A DNA stretch of 64,000 bases from contig CAUYLG010022104.1 of assembly GCA_963573385.1 (NCBI GenBank), positions 84,662-148,661 on the forward strand, read 5' to 3'. Each line of letters begins with the position of its first letter. The first letter of the stretch is position 1. Positions 30,829 to 45,299 of this stretch are shown here, one piece after another. Made by a program: the position numbers and the translations under genes. Below the pieces are notes generated by a model. The model worked only from the letters and a program-made list of their open reading frames with translations. It was not told the DNA's origin and made no database searches. This DNA comes from Cacajao melanocephalus. Lineage: Eukaryota; Chordata; Mammalia; Primates; Pitheciidae.

Positions 30829-33800
30829 TCAGTCTCTCTTGATCTGACATTTGCATCACTTTTGACTGTTGGGAGTGCTCATTTGTTATTGATCCTTTTC
30901 CCTTCCATGGACAGCTTTTGATTTCCTGTCTTCTTTCATTAGTGGGGGGCACAGGAGGCTTTTGGGCTTTTATGTGTAGATGGCCAGCTCAAAAGCCGAG
31001 ACCCTAAAAAATATGGCCAGACAAAAATGTGGATTGTGCTTCATCTGTGGCTAGCAAAATGTTTCTTTCTTTGTGCTGTCTTTGAGGTGGTTCTGGATTT
31101 CATGAACCCTGCTTTCCACCTCTTTGAAGACACACATGTATTCTTGGTTAAGTCTTCTTAGTTTCACTTGGGAATGCACTTCAGGAAAAGAAATTCAAAA
31201 AACATAGAATATCAACTGTATGAGATAAAATCTTATAAGAGATTTAAAGGGATGTTTTTAAGAGCTCTGTACTCAAATGTGAACTAATTAAAACTGATAT
31301 TTAGGATATATATGTATGTATACATATATAAACATATATACATAAACACACATATATAACCATATGTATACATACATATATCTTTTTAAGGGCTCTGCTC
31401 TCCTTCTTCTTCTATAAAAACTTATCAATCTACTGAATTTATCTTTTCTGAAACCATGTTAACCATATGTGCCCCTTCTGTCTGTTTCTTCATTTACTTC
31501 TGTAAGTCCCTCCTTCCTCTTACCACCCTTGATGCCACAGAATGGGACCTAAAAAAATTTCTAACAGCCTGGGATCCCTTAAGGAAATCAGAAAAGGTTC
31601 CAGAGACTCCTCTTTTAGGGAGAAACCTCTGTTTTTTCTCATAAAACTCCAAAAAATGTTAACTGGGCAGATTCCTCATGTCTAAAGTTATATTCTCTTC
31701 TGCATTAAGCTCCTTGGTTTCTCTGGCTTTTAGATACATACACAAGTACGTATATATGTTATATGTTGTGTCTACATATACGCATATGTCTGTACATGTT
31801 TATATGTAGAAAATACATATTGTCTACACATGGTAGCAAATTAAAGATGAATGCTCATAAATGAAATCACTAGCCCAAATAATTTTCAAGTTCATGTAAC
31901 TTTAGTAATCTTTGATAAATAAAAAATAGTTTTAAAATAGTGGATAAAGACATCTTCATCTTTTTGCCTGACTCTGCTGGTCAGACACATTTAAGCTATT
32001 TCTAAACTATTTTAAGGTCATAAAACTATTGCTTTTGTAGTACTTTTGATATTTGCTAGTTATGACTTAAACCTGCAAGAGCTGGCTATTGGGCTCCTCC
32101 AAAGCATTATACGCATCTTGCTGTGAACTCATCTTCAATTTTAAGCCTCAAATTCTGGGGTCTAGACAAGTGAACACGGTGAGGATTGTGAACAACACTG
32201 AGGCCCTATCCTTCCTGGCCCAGCTGTGCCTCTTGGCCATGCTGGAAGGGATTCGAGCTTTCAGTCACTGCCTTTGCAGCTCTGTTCCTTCTGCTAGATA
32301 CTACATCTGGTACATGATTAAAATTGTGTACCTCTTAGGTTTTTCACTAAAAATAAGAGTTACTAAGAGTTAAAATTGTAATTAGTATAGGTGATTAAAA
32401 CACTAGATAGAAAAGAAATATGTCTATCTACAGAGCATATACAGTAAGAAGTAGAGAAAGTTTAAAACAGAGTAATTTTTCTTTTACGTGAGAGAGAACT
32501 TTACGTGTTCAAAATTTTAAGGGGAAAAGGAAAGGAAATTTTTGTTCTAAGGTAAAGCAATAGGAGAAAACTGAAGGTTTAAGAAAGTTGTAGTAGGTTT
32601 GTGTAAGACTGATTTTTTGAACAGAATTTTGTGTATCATCAAGTTGGCTAAGATTAAAAGGGGGTTATTTAGATTTTCTAAAAACTGAACATTAACATCA
32701 AAAGCACACTGATGCAGAGCCAGAGCCTGGGCCCCTTTGTCAGAATAAAAAGGATCTGCTTTTTAAATAGAAATTTCAAGAATTTATAAAAGGTTTATGG
32801 AAATCTTTTCAGTATTTCAAAGCTGATTGAGATTGGATAGATATGTGTATAAGATTTTATTAAAATTAGCTTTAGCATTAATAATATTATGACACAGATG
32901 TAACTTGGTTTTCCAAAAAATATTCATGAGATAATAAAGGATTTTTTATTTCCTATTGAGTAAATTGCAAAAAAAAAAAAAAAAAGAGCGAGAAAAAGAG
33001 AAAGGAGTAAAAGATTTTGTTTGTCTTAGGGTGTCAATATTAGGTATTATGATAAATGGAGAAAGCGCATCTTCTCTTTCTCAAATACAAAGGTTTTGCT
33101 TTTAAAAATTTTTGAGTTATCTCTTTGGCTAAATAAATAGCTAGTTTTTTACAGTGAACTGTGATGACATTTTCAGCAAGTATTTTAAACCTTTGATATT
33201 TGATACATTTTCAAAAGTCAAAATTTCAAATTCTAAATTTAATCTTTTTGGTCTCAAACTAATTTTTTGGACATTTAGGGCCCCTGGAAGTCCAAGAGAG
33301 ACATAGTAGGTTTATTTGATACATTAAATCATATAGAAAACATTATAAAACATGAAATTATTTTTAACTATTTTGAGTTATATTGGTATAAATGTGTTAA
33401 TATAGTTCTAAAATTGTATGAGATTCTGAAAACTTTTATGATTATTATGTTAAATTGTTGTATGTAACATAAATAACCAATTTTTCTTGTCAGTTGTGTC
33501 TTTCACCATGGTTATTCTAACACTATTGTCATCCACAATTATAATTTTACTTTGATTTTTTTCAAAAAGTGATTTGTAATCTGCTACAGTTTAAAATTTG
33601 CTTCTTCTTTTTTTAAGAACATTTAAGGAAAAGACTATAACAAATACTCTTCAATGGGGTATTGACGGTTTTGGAGATCAAACCAATGAAGTAGGTAGAA
33701 ACACTGTAGTACTCTAATTAAAAAGCTGATATGTTCAAAAGGATTCTTAACATCAAGCAGAACAGGAATTAATTACATGCGACTAATCTAGTAATTTTAG

Positions 33801-35037
33801 AACCTAAATAATTTTGTATAACATTTGCTTGAAGTATTCGTGTTCTTTATATGTTTTGTTTTCCAGGGTCAAGAAAACATTGTTTTCTTCTTTTTGAGCC
33901 ATTGATAGCTTATAGCAATTGAGTGAAGTGTACTTTTGTGAGTAAAACTGAAACATTTGCCCCCTTCTCAGATTCTTCATGATTTAGAAAGTATTCCTGT
34001 ATATTCTTAATTTGTGGCAATATGGTTGTTTGCCTAAGAATCTGTTTACTTTTTTCGTAGGATACAATTAGATAACTCATTATTTTAACCAAGGTTTAGA
34101 CTGGGATGGCATAATTTTAGATATGAGCAAAATGCTTTAATGAATTAACATTGACTTTACAGAGCTGACAAAAAGCCCCTTGGAAATACTGGGCTAGTAC
34201 TTTGTCTAATAATACATAGTTCTCTTACAAGGTTTCTATCCTTGTGATAAGTAAAGAATATCACTTTCTGATACGCCTAGGACCTCAAGTTATTTCGGGA
34301 CCTAGAGAAGAGAGAATTCTCCCAATTTATACAGTTACTGTAGACAGTCTCATGGCAAATCTTTGGCTTGAATTGCCTCAAGGCTTTTAAAAGTTGAATT
34401 GGATGTTTCTTGTGTAAAGATCCCAGCAAAGCCAATTTAAAAGGGATTCCATGGCCATTCACTATTCTTGTTGCACTTAATGCAAATAATCGGGCCAAGC
34501 ATAAGAGGACTAAACCTTACTTTGCAAATAAATCCATTCTACTAAAATTTATCTTTGGTAAAAATAGAGAGCTGGAGGAAGAAAAAATTATATTTCAGAG
34601 GAAAACTAGTACACTTGTTATTAAAGTCTAGTCTTGTCCATTGTTTTTGAGCTTTACTGTTTACCTACATTTGAACTTAATCCTGAATTACTTCAGGGTT
34701 ATGAGAAATCTCTAAAGAAGAATATGGATTTAATTTTCTCCATGATATTTTTAATTGACTCCCCAGCAGAATATTTTTTTCCCTATTCTGACGTCCAAAG
34801 TCTCTTTTGATTATAATAGTTGTTTGCATTATATTTCTATTAATACTATTTATATCTCATTATTTTACTTCTGAGAAACTAATTAATGGTACTTTGAAGA
34901 CCAGGTAAGATTTAATAAATGACAGCAGCCATAGATCAATCACTTTCACAGGACTACCTGGAAATGAGACTTACTGGCAATAAGGGACACTTCACAGTCT
35001 AATTTTGACTGTGTTTTTAAGAAAAAAGATTTTTGAT

Positions 35038-35050
35038 CAAAAGGGGCAAA
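35038..35050 (+). other. Polypurine tract of the provirus
   Basis: AAAAAGGGGCAAA abuts the first base of the 3' LTR. A purine run at this place serves as the plus-strand primer in retroviral reverse transcription. It supports the reading of 35051 as the LTR start. Confidence 0.75.
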
Positions 35051-35519
35051 TCAATAAAGAATATAACTTTTTTCTGAGAAATATAAACCTTTTTAAATAT
35101 CAGGCCCAGAGAGATATTAAAGTGAGACAGTGATCACATCCTACTCCCTCCTCTGAGCTCTTTGTTCATCTCCTGAAACTGCCTGCTGTTGTCACAAGTA
35201 GCTATAAATTAACCTAATAATGCCACACAGGGTGCTGCTAACCACTTTCTATAGCTTAACAGTGTCTAGCCAATCACTAATCAATGTGATTTTGGTCAAC
35301 CAGTGAGAATTCCTGACAAACAACTTTGTATCAACCCACTCCCTGTTTCCTCTTTTTTGCCTTTAAAAATTTACTTGTAACTGCTACTAATTGGAGTGTA
35401 TATTTAGGGAAATTTGAATCTGTGCTCTTAGGTTGGAATCCTCAGGTTTGGCCCAATAAGCTCTCTAATTACATTAACTTTGCCTCAGCTTTTTTCTTTT
35501 AGGTCAACAATACCATATT
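35051..35519 (+). mobile_element. 3' LTR of the HERV-S-like provirus
   Basis: The partner of 29098-29568 and about the same length (469 against 471 bases). It starts TCAATAAAG (the first G of the canonical TG is mutated), has TTTAAAA at 35362 (the same offset from its start as in the 5' LTR), an AATAAG near 35455, and ends ...GGTCAACA. Confidence 0.82.
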
Positions 35520-35599
35520 TTTACCACGTAAGTTTTCCAGTACGTGAATGAAATTTGTACCTTAATACATATTTTTAAGTATTATAATTAAAATATTTT

Positions 35600-36065
35600 G
35601 TCTTATTTTGTAGGAGGAGAAAAAATAATTTTCCTCTATCCTTCTATGTTTTTGACTGAGGATTCTGACAAAAGACAGATAACAAGAGTTAAACAGACAT
35701 TTATTAACATGTATATCTCATATATACACAGAAAATACCCAGGGAAACGAATAACTAAAAGAAGCTTATAATTTAGGCTTAAATAACATCTTTAGCTAAA
35801 AACAAAAAGCAAAAAAAGTGTGAGAAATGAGTTATGGAAAGGCAATCAGGAGAAGTATGGTAAATAAGAATAAGGTTTGTTATGCAGATTTAAGTTGGAG
35901 ATTTCCTTTATAAATGTAAATTTTTCTTTCAAAGAGTAACCTCTCTGTTTTCAGAGCTTCTCTTGTATCTTCTCTTCCTCAAAATAATCAGCTCAAAATA
36001 ATGGTTATGATAAAGAAGCATATTTTGGGGTGACATATTCTGGTCTTCTGCAGTCATATTTGGAG
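35600..36065 (-). repeat. Unassigned LTR-like repeat, family A (minus)
   Basis: Its reverse complement begins with 'cagaatatgtcaccccaaaa' and ends with 'atgttaataaatgtctg', 'gttatctgtcttttgtcag' and 'agaggaaaattattttt'. These are the same ordered landmarks as in 27848-28545. The AATAAA close to its 3' end fits an LTR. It lies 80 bases beyond the provirus. Confidence 0.55.
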
Positions 36066-36164
36066 GTGGTACCTTCTGTCTCCTGTATCCTGAATAAATA
36101 ATATAAAGATCTTAAATACATTAGAGTACATTCTAATTTGATTATTTTAATTGGCTTTTTATTA

Positions 36165-36340
36165 TGAAATAATTTAATCTTCAGAACAACAGCTTGAGCT
36201 AAGAAAAATAAGTTTATGATTATTTACACTGAGTAGATTAACAGATTCAGGCCCAGAAAGATTAAGTGACTTTTTTAAGGGCTGGAATGAGTACTCAAGT
36301 ATTCTGAATACTAATGTCCTTGGTATTATATCAGTTACAA
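36165..36340 (-). mobile_element. MIR SINE relic (minus)
   Basis: 'taatcttcagaacaaca', then 'gattcaggcccagaaagatt' and 'aagtgacttttttaaggg' follow the order of a reverse-complement MIR. It is strongly decayed. Confidence 0.5.
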
Positions 36341-37514
<1,174 letters not shown>

Positions 37515-37530
37515 AAGTAATTGAAAGTCT

Positions 37531-37782
37531 GTAAGTGGGAATATCCTTGCATACTATTCTTTGAGGAGACTACCGAGGCCTGGAGTTCAGCATGCTCAGC
37601 ATTTGTGGAAGGGAGTGAGGCCCTAGCACTTGTGGTCATCTGCTTCCTTAAGTGGCTGCTTGGCCAAACCTCACTGAGGGTTCCCTTGACACATGTATCT
37701 GCTTCTCAGCTCCCCCAGGGCCACATAGAGAGAAGGTAACCTGAGGCAGTGAAGCTGTGGCTGGATTTTCACCTTAGTGACT
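37531..37782. other. Unassigned DNA
   Basis: GC-richer than its surroundings, but no gene or repeat is recognised. Confidence 0.45.
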
Positions 37783-37977
37783 TTAATAATGGCAGGTAGC
37801 TTTTATTGAATGAGAGGAAATTGTCGTAGTGCTTTATATGTATCTAATCCTTATTGCAAGTCATTAAGGTAAATTTTGTCAGGATTTATACTTTATAGGT
37901 GGGCATCCTGAGGTACAGGGCAGTCAAAGGGTCAAAAAGTACCTAGTGGTCTGAGATTGGAACCCTGGCAGTCCAGA
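37783..37977 (-). mobile_element. MIR SINE (minus)
   Basis: 'ggcaggtagcttttattgaa', 'gtgctttatatgtatctaa', 'ggtgggcatcctgaggtaca' and 'gattggaaccctggcagtc' are the reverse complement of MIR in correct order, covering most of the element. Confidence 0.75.
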
Positions 37978-38103
37978 TCGTAATCGGTGTATATAACACG
38001 TCATGAATGCAAATCGAAAATATTTATATGATTTAGATTTTCTTGTATTCATGTTTTTCTCTTTGACTTTTCTAATATTCCTTAACCTCAGTTTTTAATC
38101 CAT

Positions 38104-38507
38104 TGATATAGTTTGAATATTTGTCCTCTCCAAATCTCATGTTGAAATTTGATCCTCATGTTGGAGATGGGGCCTACTGGGAGGTGCTTGAGTCATTGGG
38201 GTGGATCCCTCATGAATGTCTTGATGCTCTTCTCATGGGATTCAGGGAGTTCTCACTCTTAATTCCGGCAAGATCTGGTTGTTAGAAAGAGCCTGGCACC
38301 TGCTCTTCCTCTCACTTTTCACCATGCCATGTAATATGCCAGCCTTTCTTTGCCTTCTGCCATTTTTGGAAGCTTCTTGGAGCTCTCATCAGAAACAGAT
38401 GCTAGCATCATGCGTCTTGTACAGCTTGCAGAATCTTGAGCCAAATAAACCTCTTTTCTTTACAAATTTCCCAGCCTCAGGTGTTCATAATGCAACAGAC
38501 TAAGACA
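38104..38507 (+). mobile_element. ERVL-MaLR solo LTR (MST/MLT1 type)
   Basis: Starts TGATATAGTTTGAATATTTG, contains 'tgggaggtgcttgagtca', 'gggagttctcactctta' and 'ccaaataaacctcttttc' (polyadenylation signal), and ends ACTAAGACA. Its 404-base length is that of a whole LTR. A partial relative lies at 39738-39906. Confidence 0.87.
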
Positions 38508-39737
38508 TTGATTAAACATGAAAACTGAACTCTGTCTTGCTTCCATCATAGGCTTGTCATTGGTAATAAATTATAACATATGAAAACGTATTTGGAAACT
38601 GAAAAACACTATGTAAATGCAAAAAAAAAAAGATGTGATTATCCCTTGACAGTCTCGACAACTTTTTATTATTATTTAATGCTTTTCTTTTGGCTTTGTG
38701 ACAGTCATCAATTCTTGCTTTCTACCAGCTTTTCTAGATGTTCTTTTCCTTTTTCTGGCAATGTCCTTTTCTTATTCAGGCTTCATTTTCTTTTAACACT
38801 CACAAAAATGTGTAAAAGCCAGGGTCTTAAACTTGAACTTGGAGAACTGAGATATCACTTATTCTGAATTTGTCTCTTATGGATGAGAAAAAAAAGTTTC
38901 AGAAGTAATCTGATGCCATAAGGTTAATTTTGTCAGAGATTTCACTACACAGTCTTAAGTCTTTTCAATGCAAATGCTAGGTCTATTGAATGGGAGGCAT
39001 TTCTGTATCTTCCTACTTCCGCATTAAAAGATGTCAAATCTGAAAGTAAGTAACTAAAATTGCAAGAGAAAATGTTTTAAGACCACTTCTGTATAAGATT
39101 GCAAGTGGTAGTATCAGTTAAAAGCAGAAAATGGAAAAGAGTAAACAAATTGATTCCATAATAAAAAATAGGCAGTATCAGGGCAGCGGAACAAAAACAT
39201 CTGTTTTTAAGTCTTTTAAAGAGGAAAAAAAACTAATTAGCTTGGGACTGATTCAGATAAATGTCATTTTAAATTACTGTTTTTCTTCTGTTTACCAAAA
39301 TAATGCAACTAGATGGAGTAAGTACAATAAAGAAAATAGGTTTAAAACAGATGTCTGGTAATAGACATTCACACTATTAGAAACTGTATATGGAATTGCC
39401 TGCTAGGCAGATTTATGCACAACTAAGTGTTGGGTCATTCTCAAGAAAAATGATCCTTGATTGAAGTGTGTATATTTAGCCACAGGGATTTTTGTTTTTG
39501 TATGTTTTCTTTTTTTTTTATCAATAAAGAATATTGCTTGGTCAGGCTAGGCAGAATGGTGTATTTTGTGATTTGATGGGGAGAGGAGGATGGTGAAGGG
39601 AATTGATTTGGTAAATCAGTTCACTCAAAATTGACAAAAGTCTGCATTTCATCCTGATTTTAATTTAAAATCTCTTTTATTTGTTTTATGTTGCTTTTTA
39701 TTTTGGTTGTTAAATTCATATATACATGTATATATAC
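38508..39737. other. Unassigned DNA
   Basis: No gene or repeat is recognised. The frame at 38580-38867 (95 codons) has no motif. Confidence 0.5.
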
Positions 39738-39906
39738 ATGAATATTTGTCCCCTCCAAATCTCTTGTTGAAATTTGACGCTCATGTTGGAGGTGGCCCCT
39801 ACTGGGAGGTGCTTGATTCATGGCGGTCGGTCCCTCAAGAGTGGCTTGGTGCTCTTCTCATGGGATTGTGGGAGTTCTCACTCTTAATTCCTAGAAGATC
39901 TGAGAG
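39738..39906 (+). mobile_element. ERVL-MaLR LTR fragment (plus)
   Basis: 'gaatatttgtcccctccaaa', 'tgggaggtgcttgattcatg' and 'gggagttctcactctta' match the first half of the LTR at 38104-38507. The 3' half is missing, ending at 'agaagatctgagag'. Confidence 0.8.
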
Positions 39907-40589
39907 AGAAATGAGTCAATCTGCATTTTAGAAATATTTTTATTTAAATTGATTTGTTAATTAAGATTATTTTCAGGCAGGATTTATTTCCTCTAATTGT
40001 TGACATAGGACTATCAATAAAGGCTTGTAAGATTCTGCAAAAAAGAAATGGAGAAATTTGGTCTCGTTCATTTCTGTTGAACAATTATCCAATGAGATCT
40101 GGCATGTTCAGGGTAGTATGGCCGTAGACAGTTTGACAATTATCTGTTAAGATTTCTTGAGACAACTCTAAGGTTCTTTTGGTTCTGGGAGTGATACTGT
40201 TCTGAGGAAGACCAATAATCCTGTTTTTTGATTCAGAGGATTGTGTAGCCACTTGTCTATTGGTCCCTTCCAGTTGTTTTTCAATGAACCCTGAATTTCC
40301 TTACAGAGGTACCTTCAAATTACCTCATTGGTCTCCCTCTCTCCTTTCCTTCCTGACTCTTTACCAGGCTTTAACCTGATGGTGACCCAGGGTTTCTTCA
40401 AGATAATTCTGTTTTATACAGCTCTCTTTTGAATTCATGTCTGCAATTCTTGGTTTCCTGAAGTCTTTACTGCCTTGACAGCATCTAGAAGACAAATTTA
40501 TTTATTTCTAAACATAACTGATTGCTTTTAAAGGGATTGCTTTAAAATATTATCATACCAAAAGAAGAGCATGCTGATAAGTGATTTTT
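39907..40589. other. Unassigned DNA
   Basis: No gene is recognised. It may include more of the following LTR-like repeat, but I cannot align it by eye. Confidence 0.4.
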
Positions 40590-40908
40590 TTATTTTGGAG
40601 TGAGGGGCTCTGTTTATGGTGTAAATAATTCCACCATTATCAGTTCACTCTAGCAACTTGACATTCCTTCAGTGGGCTCTTGCTTCAAGTTACAAAGTTA
40701 CCTCCCATCCTGAAGATAGGCGTTTACTTTTCATTGCGTAAAGCCAGTTAACAAACACAGATGGCCTAAAATACCCTACTCCAACTCTTAAAACTCTCCA
40801 GCCATTTGTATCAGATCAGTTGAGCTCAAACTGAACTCTGCTCTTTCTACAATATTGTAATAGACGTAAACAAAGGCTTCCTTTGGCACTTGCAATTTTT
40901 GCTTGACA
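40590..40908 (+). repeat. Unassigned LTR-like repeat, family B, copy 1
   Basis: The run 'gcgtaaagccagttaacaaa', 'cagatggcctaaaatacc', 'gttgagctcaaactgaact' and 'gcaatttttgcttgac' recurs in the same order at 57480-57910, where an AATAAAGTC polyadenylation signal is preserved. This looks like the 3' half of an old LTR. The left edge is uncertain. Confidence 0.5.
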
Positions 40909-41297
40909 TGTATTATGAGTCAAATTGTGTCCTCTCAAAATTCATATGTTCAGATTTTAATCCTCCGTCACGTCTAGAATGTGACTGCAGTTGGGAAGAG
41001 GGTATTTGAGGAGATTTCTAAGATAAAATAAGGTCATATGGTTGGGGCCTATCCAGTGTGATCAACTTGTGTCCATACAAGAAGAGGACATGAGCATACA
41101 CCCAGAGAGGACCACGCAGAGAAACAGGGAGTTGATGGCCATCTACAGCCAAGGGGAGGGGCCTTCGAAGAAACCAGCCTGGTTGACACCTTGGTCTTGA
41201 ACCTCTAGTTTCTAGAATTGTGAGGAGATGAAGTGTCTGTTGTTTAATCTACCCAATCTGTGGTACTCTGTTATGATAGCCCTAGTAAACTAATACA
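40909..41297 (+). mobile_element. ERVL-MaLR (MLT1-like) solo LTR
   Basis: Starts TGTATTATGAGTCAAATTGT and ends ACTAATACA. It contains 'aattcatatgttcagat', 'gcctatccagtgtgatc' and 'gttgtttaatctacccaa' in the usual order. Length is about 390 bases. It abuts family B copy 1. Confidence 0.82.
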
Positions 41298-41537
41298 ACA
41301 CCCTACTGGTAGAACATGAGAGACCTGTCTTATTTCAGTATCACCAATATTCAGTATTAGAAATTTATAAAATATTTGACAATTTAGTAAATGAAGAGCT
41401 ATTTTTGATTGTTTTCAATTCTGTTTATAGTGAGTAGTAGTAAGGATTTATATTTCATGTATTTATTCATCCATTTATGCTTTTAAACGTTATCAACCTC
41501 TGACCCATTTTCCCATTGTGATCTTAATGTTTTCTTT
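41298..41537. other. Unassigned DNA
   Basis: No gene or repeat is recognised. Confidence 0.45.
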
Positions 41538-41554
41538 AAAAAATCTATTTGAAT

Positions 41555-41699
41555 GGGACACAGCAGCATGTGCCTGTAGTCACAGCTTTTTGGGACTCTG
41601 AGGCAAGAGGATTGCCATGTCCAGAGTTTGAGTCTAAGTTGGGCAAAATAGTGAGACCCCCCCATCTCTTAATAATAAATCATAAAAATTAGTCTTTAG
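41555..41699 (+). mobile_element. Free left Alu monomer (FLAM-like)
   Basis: A single Alu monomer ('gtgcctgtagtcacagc', 'aagaggattgccatgtccag', 'gggcaaaatagtgagac') with an A-rich tail. A 17-19 base target-site duplication flanks it ('aaatctatttgaatgg' before, 'aaatctatttaaatgg' after). The duplication shows a complete insertion and not half of a dimeric Alu. Confidence 0.85.
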
Positions 41700-41789
41700 A
41701 AAAATCTATTTAAATGGCCCTTTGTATTTAAGGACTCAGTGATTTCTCAGTTTGTCTATTTTGCTATTTTTTTTTTAAAAAAACAGTAC

Positions 41790-41995
41790 TTTTTATTTAT
41801 TTTCTGCTTAGAAATCTTTGTTCTAGTGTTTATGATTTCTAAAAATTATTCAGCACTTTAATCCGTTTAGAATTTATTCTGTTGTACTGCGAAATTTGAA
41901 GACCAATATCAATTCTATTTTTCTGACAGCTCTTTATTTTCCTATTAGTATTTACTAAGCAATACAATTTCTTATTTGGCTGGTGCTTTATTTAG
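41790..41995 (-). mobile_element. Old L1M fragment (minus)
   Basis: 'actttaatccgtttagaat' near 41857 and 'gacagctctttattttccta' near 41925 follow antisense L1 ORF2 C-terminal text. It is short and diverged. Confidence 0.5.
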
Positions 41996-42663
<668 letters not shown>

Positions 42664-43113
42664 TGTTTTTATTTTTTAAGTGTTTTTGAAATTTACTGAA
42701 TGTCCAATGATGAGAGCTGTGATTTTTGCTTTATCTTACATATATTTTAGCACTTCCAGAATGAAATTATAATTGATACTGTGAAGCATTATGTTCTCAG
42801 TCATTACCAGAAAATTTCTACATTTTATTAAGTATAAATTTGTTCTGAAACAATTATTTTCTTTGAAAGTTTTTTTAAAAATAAACAATATGTACTTAAT
42901 TTTATCAAAAGCATTTAGATTAGGTAACACTGCTTTTGTTCTTTTCTTGTTTACTCAATTATACCTATAGATGATACACCTAACAATATATTAGTGAATA
43001 CACTAATATTTTTCTATACACTATCTGATATCACGGTAATAAATAACTTTTACTATACATTTGAATTTAATGCATTTGCTACTATTTAGTGTTATGAAAT
43101 TCAAATTAATAGG
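42664..43113. other. Unassigned AT-rich DNA
   Basis: No gene or repeat is recognised. Confidence 0.5.
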
Positions 43114-43561
43114 TGTCTTAGTCCATTTGTGTTGCTATACAGGAAAACTCAAGGCTGAAGACAGGGTAATTTATAAAGAAAAGAGATTTACTTGGTTCAC
43201 AGTCCTGTAGCCTGTACACGAAGCATTGTGCTGGCATCTTCTCAGCCCGCACCATGTTGTGTCTTCTCCTGTGGTCTTCAGGCTGCTTTCATTCATGGTG
43301 AAAGGCAAAGAAGAGCTGGCATGTGCAGGAATCATATGGAGAGAGGAAGCAAGAGAGAGAGAGGAGGTGCTAGCCTCTTTTTATCAACCAGCCCTCATAA
43401 GAACTAATTTTCGAGAACTCGCTCATCACTGAAAGAATGGCACCAAGCCATTCATGAGGAATCTGCTCCCATGATCCAAACACCTCCCATTGGGCCCCAT
43501 GTCCAACACTGGGGATCAAATTTCAGCATGAGGTTTGGAGAGTCAACTCTCTAGACTAGAG
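43114..43561 (-). mobile_element. ERVL-MaLR solo LTR (MST type, minus)
   Basis: Read on the plus strand: 'gtgtcttagtccatttgtg', 'gacagggtaatttataaag', 'ccattcatgaggaatctgc', 'cacctcccattgggcccca' and a terminus near 'tctctagac'. This is the reverse complement of a complete MaLR LTR. The 71- and 68-codon plus frames in it are not coding. Confidence 0.85.
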
Positions 43562-44876
43562 CAGTAGGTCAGTGGTTTGATCTGTGATTATACTTTTTGC
43601 TATTTGTAGAAAAATCATATTGGCTAGATAAAATTATTGCCAAATTTACGATGTTTCTTACATAGTAAGACATTAAACAAATATTTCATGTATGAATGAA
43701 TGTTCTTCGAATGGTTTATATAGCATTGGATTTACATATTTTTTCAATGCAGTCAGTTCTATTGGAGCATGACATAGACATACCTGTTCCTAAGAATCAC
43801 TTGCTATGCAAAAATCATACAATAAAACAGTAAGAAGTGCTTATGGGAAAAACAAGGTTAGGAGTACATCCCTCAAAATCTTTGTCAGTGACACATAAAA
43901 AAACTAGAACCTAATAAAAAATGTTACCATAGTTTTGCTTATGTTAAATGGTTAAAAATATATAGACATACTATAATAAATATGGCATTTTACATTGGAA
44001 AAGACCTAAAATTTGCTTGTAGAGTAGGATTTGGAAGGGTTGCAACTGTGAATTGTTTCGCAGTAGTGGAAGGAGGGTTACATGAGGTAGAGAGAAAGTT
44101 GTAACACTGTATGTGGGTAGGGGTGACTCATAACACATACTGTGTACTGAGGTGGCTGGTAGGAGTGTCTCTGTGTGTGGGTGGTATTGTCCTGCAGTGC
44201 CTGGTTTAGCTATGTACAGTTTTGTGAAGTCACTAGTGTTTGTCACTAATGAAAGCACATATAAACAAAATAAAAATTTGAGTTAAAATTGTTTTTTTAA
44301 TATACCAATTGTGTTTGAACAAATTTACTATTTAAAACAAGTGTTATAGCAAAACTGACTCTATTTGAGGAAGCTCAAATATCTATTTTGGGAAATCTTT
44401 TGAAATTAATTCTTTGATAACTTCTATTTTTTCCCTTCATTTCTTTTACCAATTTTTTCTGTTGAAGTTATCTTCTTCTGAAATTATTTTTGGTCATCCC
44501 ATTGATTTTTACCTGCATTTAGAGTATACTTCTATTTCCCAGGTCTGATATTAGTCTTTGCTTTGGCTCAGTACCCAGCTCAAATCTTTGTATATGAGTC
44601 ATTTGGGAAAAATATGAAGGAACCAATAGTTCCCAAAAGACATTTTTAAATACCTTCTACCTCACTTCTGTGTTGTGCCTAAAGTCATCTCTCCTTTGGA
44701 ACAATTTCTTTGCCAAAAAAGTACAATATGGAGTTTCTACAAGTAGTGTTTTTCTGTAAAGCATGACCATGACAGTCTGTAAAATAATGACTCTTCTCTT
44801 ACTGCCCTTAAAACTCTGTTGTGTAATATAACAAATGCTTTTGGGAGCGATTTCAATTGTATGGAAGAAAGTGTTG
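43562..44876. other. Unassigned DNA, possibly an undetected old repeat near 43740-44260
   Basis: No gene is recognised. The stretch from 'ctattggagcatgacatag' to about 44260 has a composition unlike its flanks and could be a diverged repeat, but I cannot name it. Confidence 0.4.
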
Positions 44877-45262
44877 AAAATGCATGCTTTGAATGAAGAG
44901 ACCCCCCCAAACAGGCTTTGTGTGAGCAACATGGCTGTTTCTTCACCTGGATGCAGGTGGGCTAAGGCCAAAAAGGGCGTTAGCAAAGGGCAGTGGGATA
45001 GGAGTTGGTTTTGTAGGTTTGGGTTGGGAAAGTTACAGAGTAAGATCGGTTACAGTGGTGGGGGTAGGGGCAAGGAGTATGCATCACCATCAGTTCAGTT
45101 ACAGTGGCGGGTGGCATAAGAGTATTATAATAACAGTTAAGATGGCAGGGTGGGGTGAGGGGCTTGTCCTGGGAAGCTTCGCTGGGCGATTAGGGACAAC
45201 GACAAGTGCAGACGGAGGGTGGGAGATGATTAGCTGAGGCAAGGAGGACTTTAGACTTTTAA
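44877..45262 (-). mobile_element. ERV1 LTR (minus), HERV-H/LTR7-like end
   Basis: The plus strand shows the reverse complement of an LTR 3' region. 'aaacaggctttgtgtgagca' (44911) and 'acatggctgtttcttcacc' match the R/U5 of LTR7-type LTRs, where the forward strand reads 'gaaataaacagccatgttgc'. The G-rich remainder resembles the U3 of such LTRs but is diverged. Other ERV1 families share this end, so the subfamily is open. Confidence 0.65.
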
Positions 45263-45299
45263 GCTCCAGGCTTTCATATGGAGACCTGACCAAAAGATC

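Larger units (their letters stand above)
29098..35519 (+). mobile_element. Endogenous retrovirus, LTR-flanked provirus, HERV-S-like, coding capacity lost
   Basis: The 6.4-kb unit has two same-orientation LTRs, a primer binding site directly after the first, and a polypurine tract directly before the second. The primer site matches the 3' end of a serine tRNA, the priming described for the HERV-S (LTR18, class III/ERVL) family, so I assign it there tentatively. The 5.5-kb internal region shows no intact gag, pol or env. The longest frames (132 codons at 29594-29992, 94 at 32089-32373) carry no motif I can recognise. TA-rich microsatellites lie at about 31302-31383 and 31735-31812, an A run at 32969-32985, and a tRNA-Glu-like pseudogene at 30757-30828. 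Confidence 0.75.
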
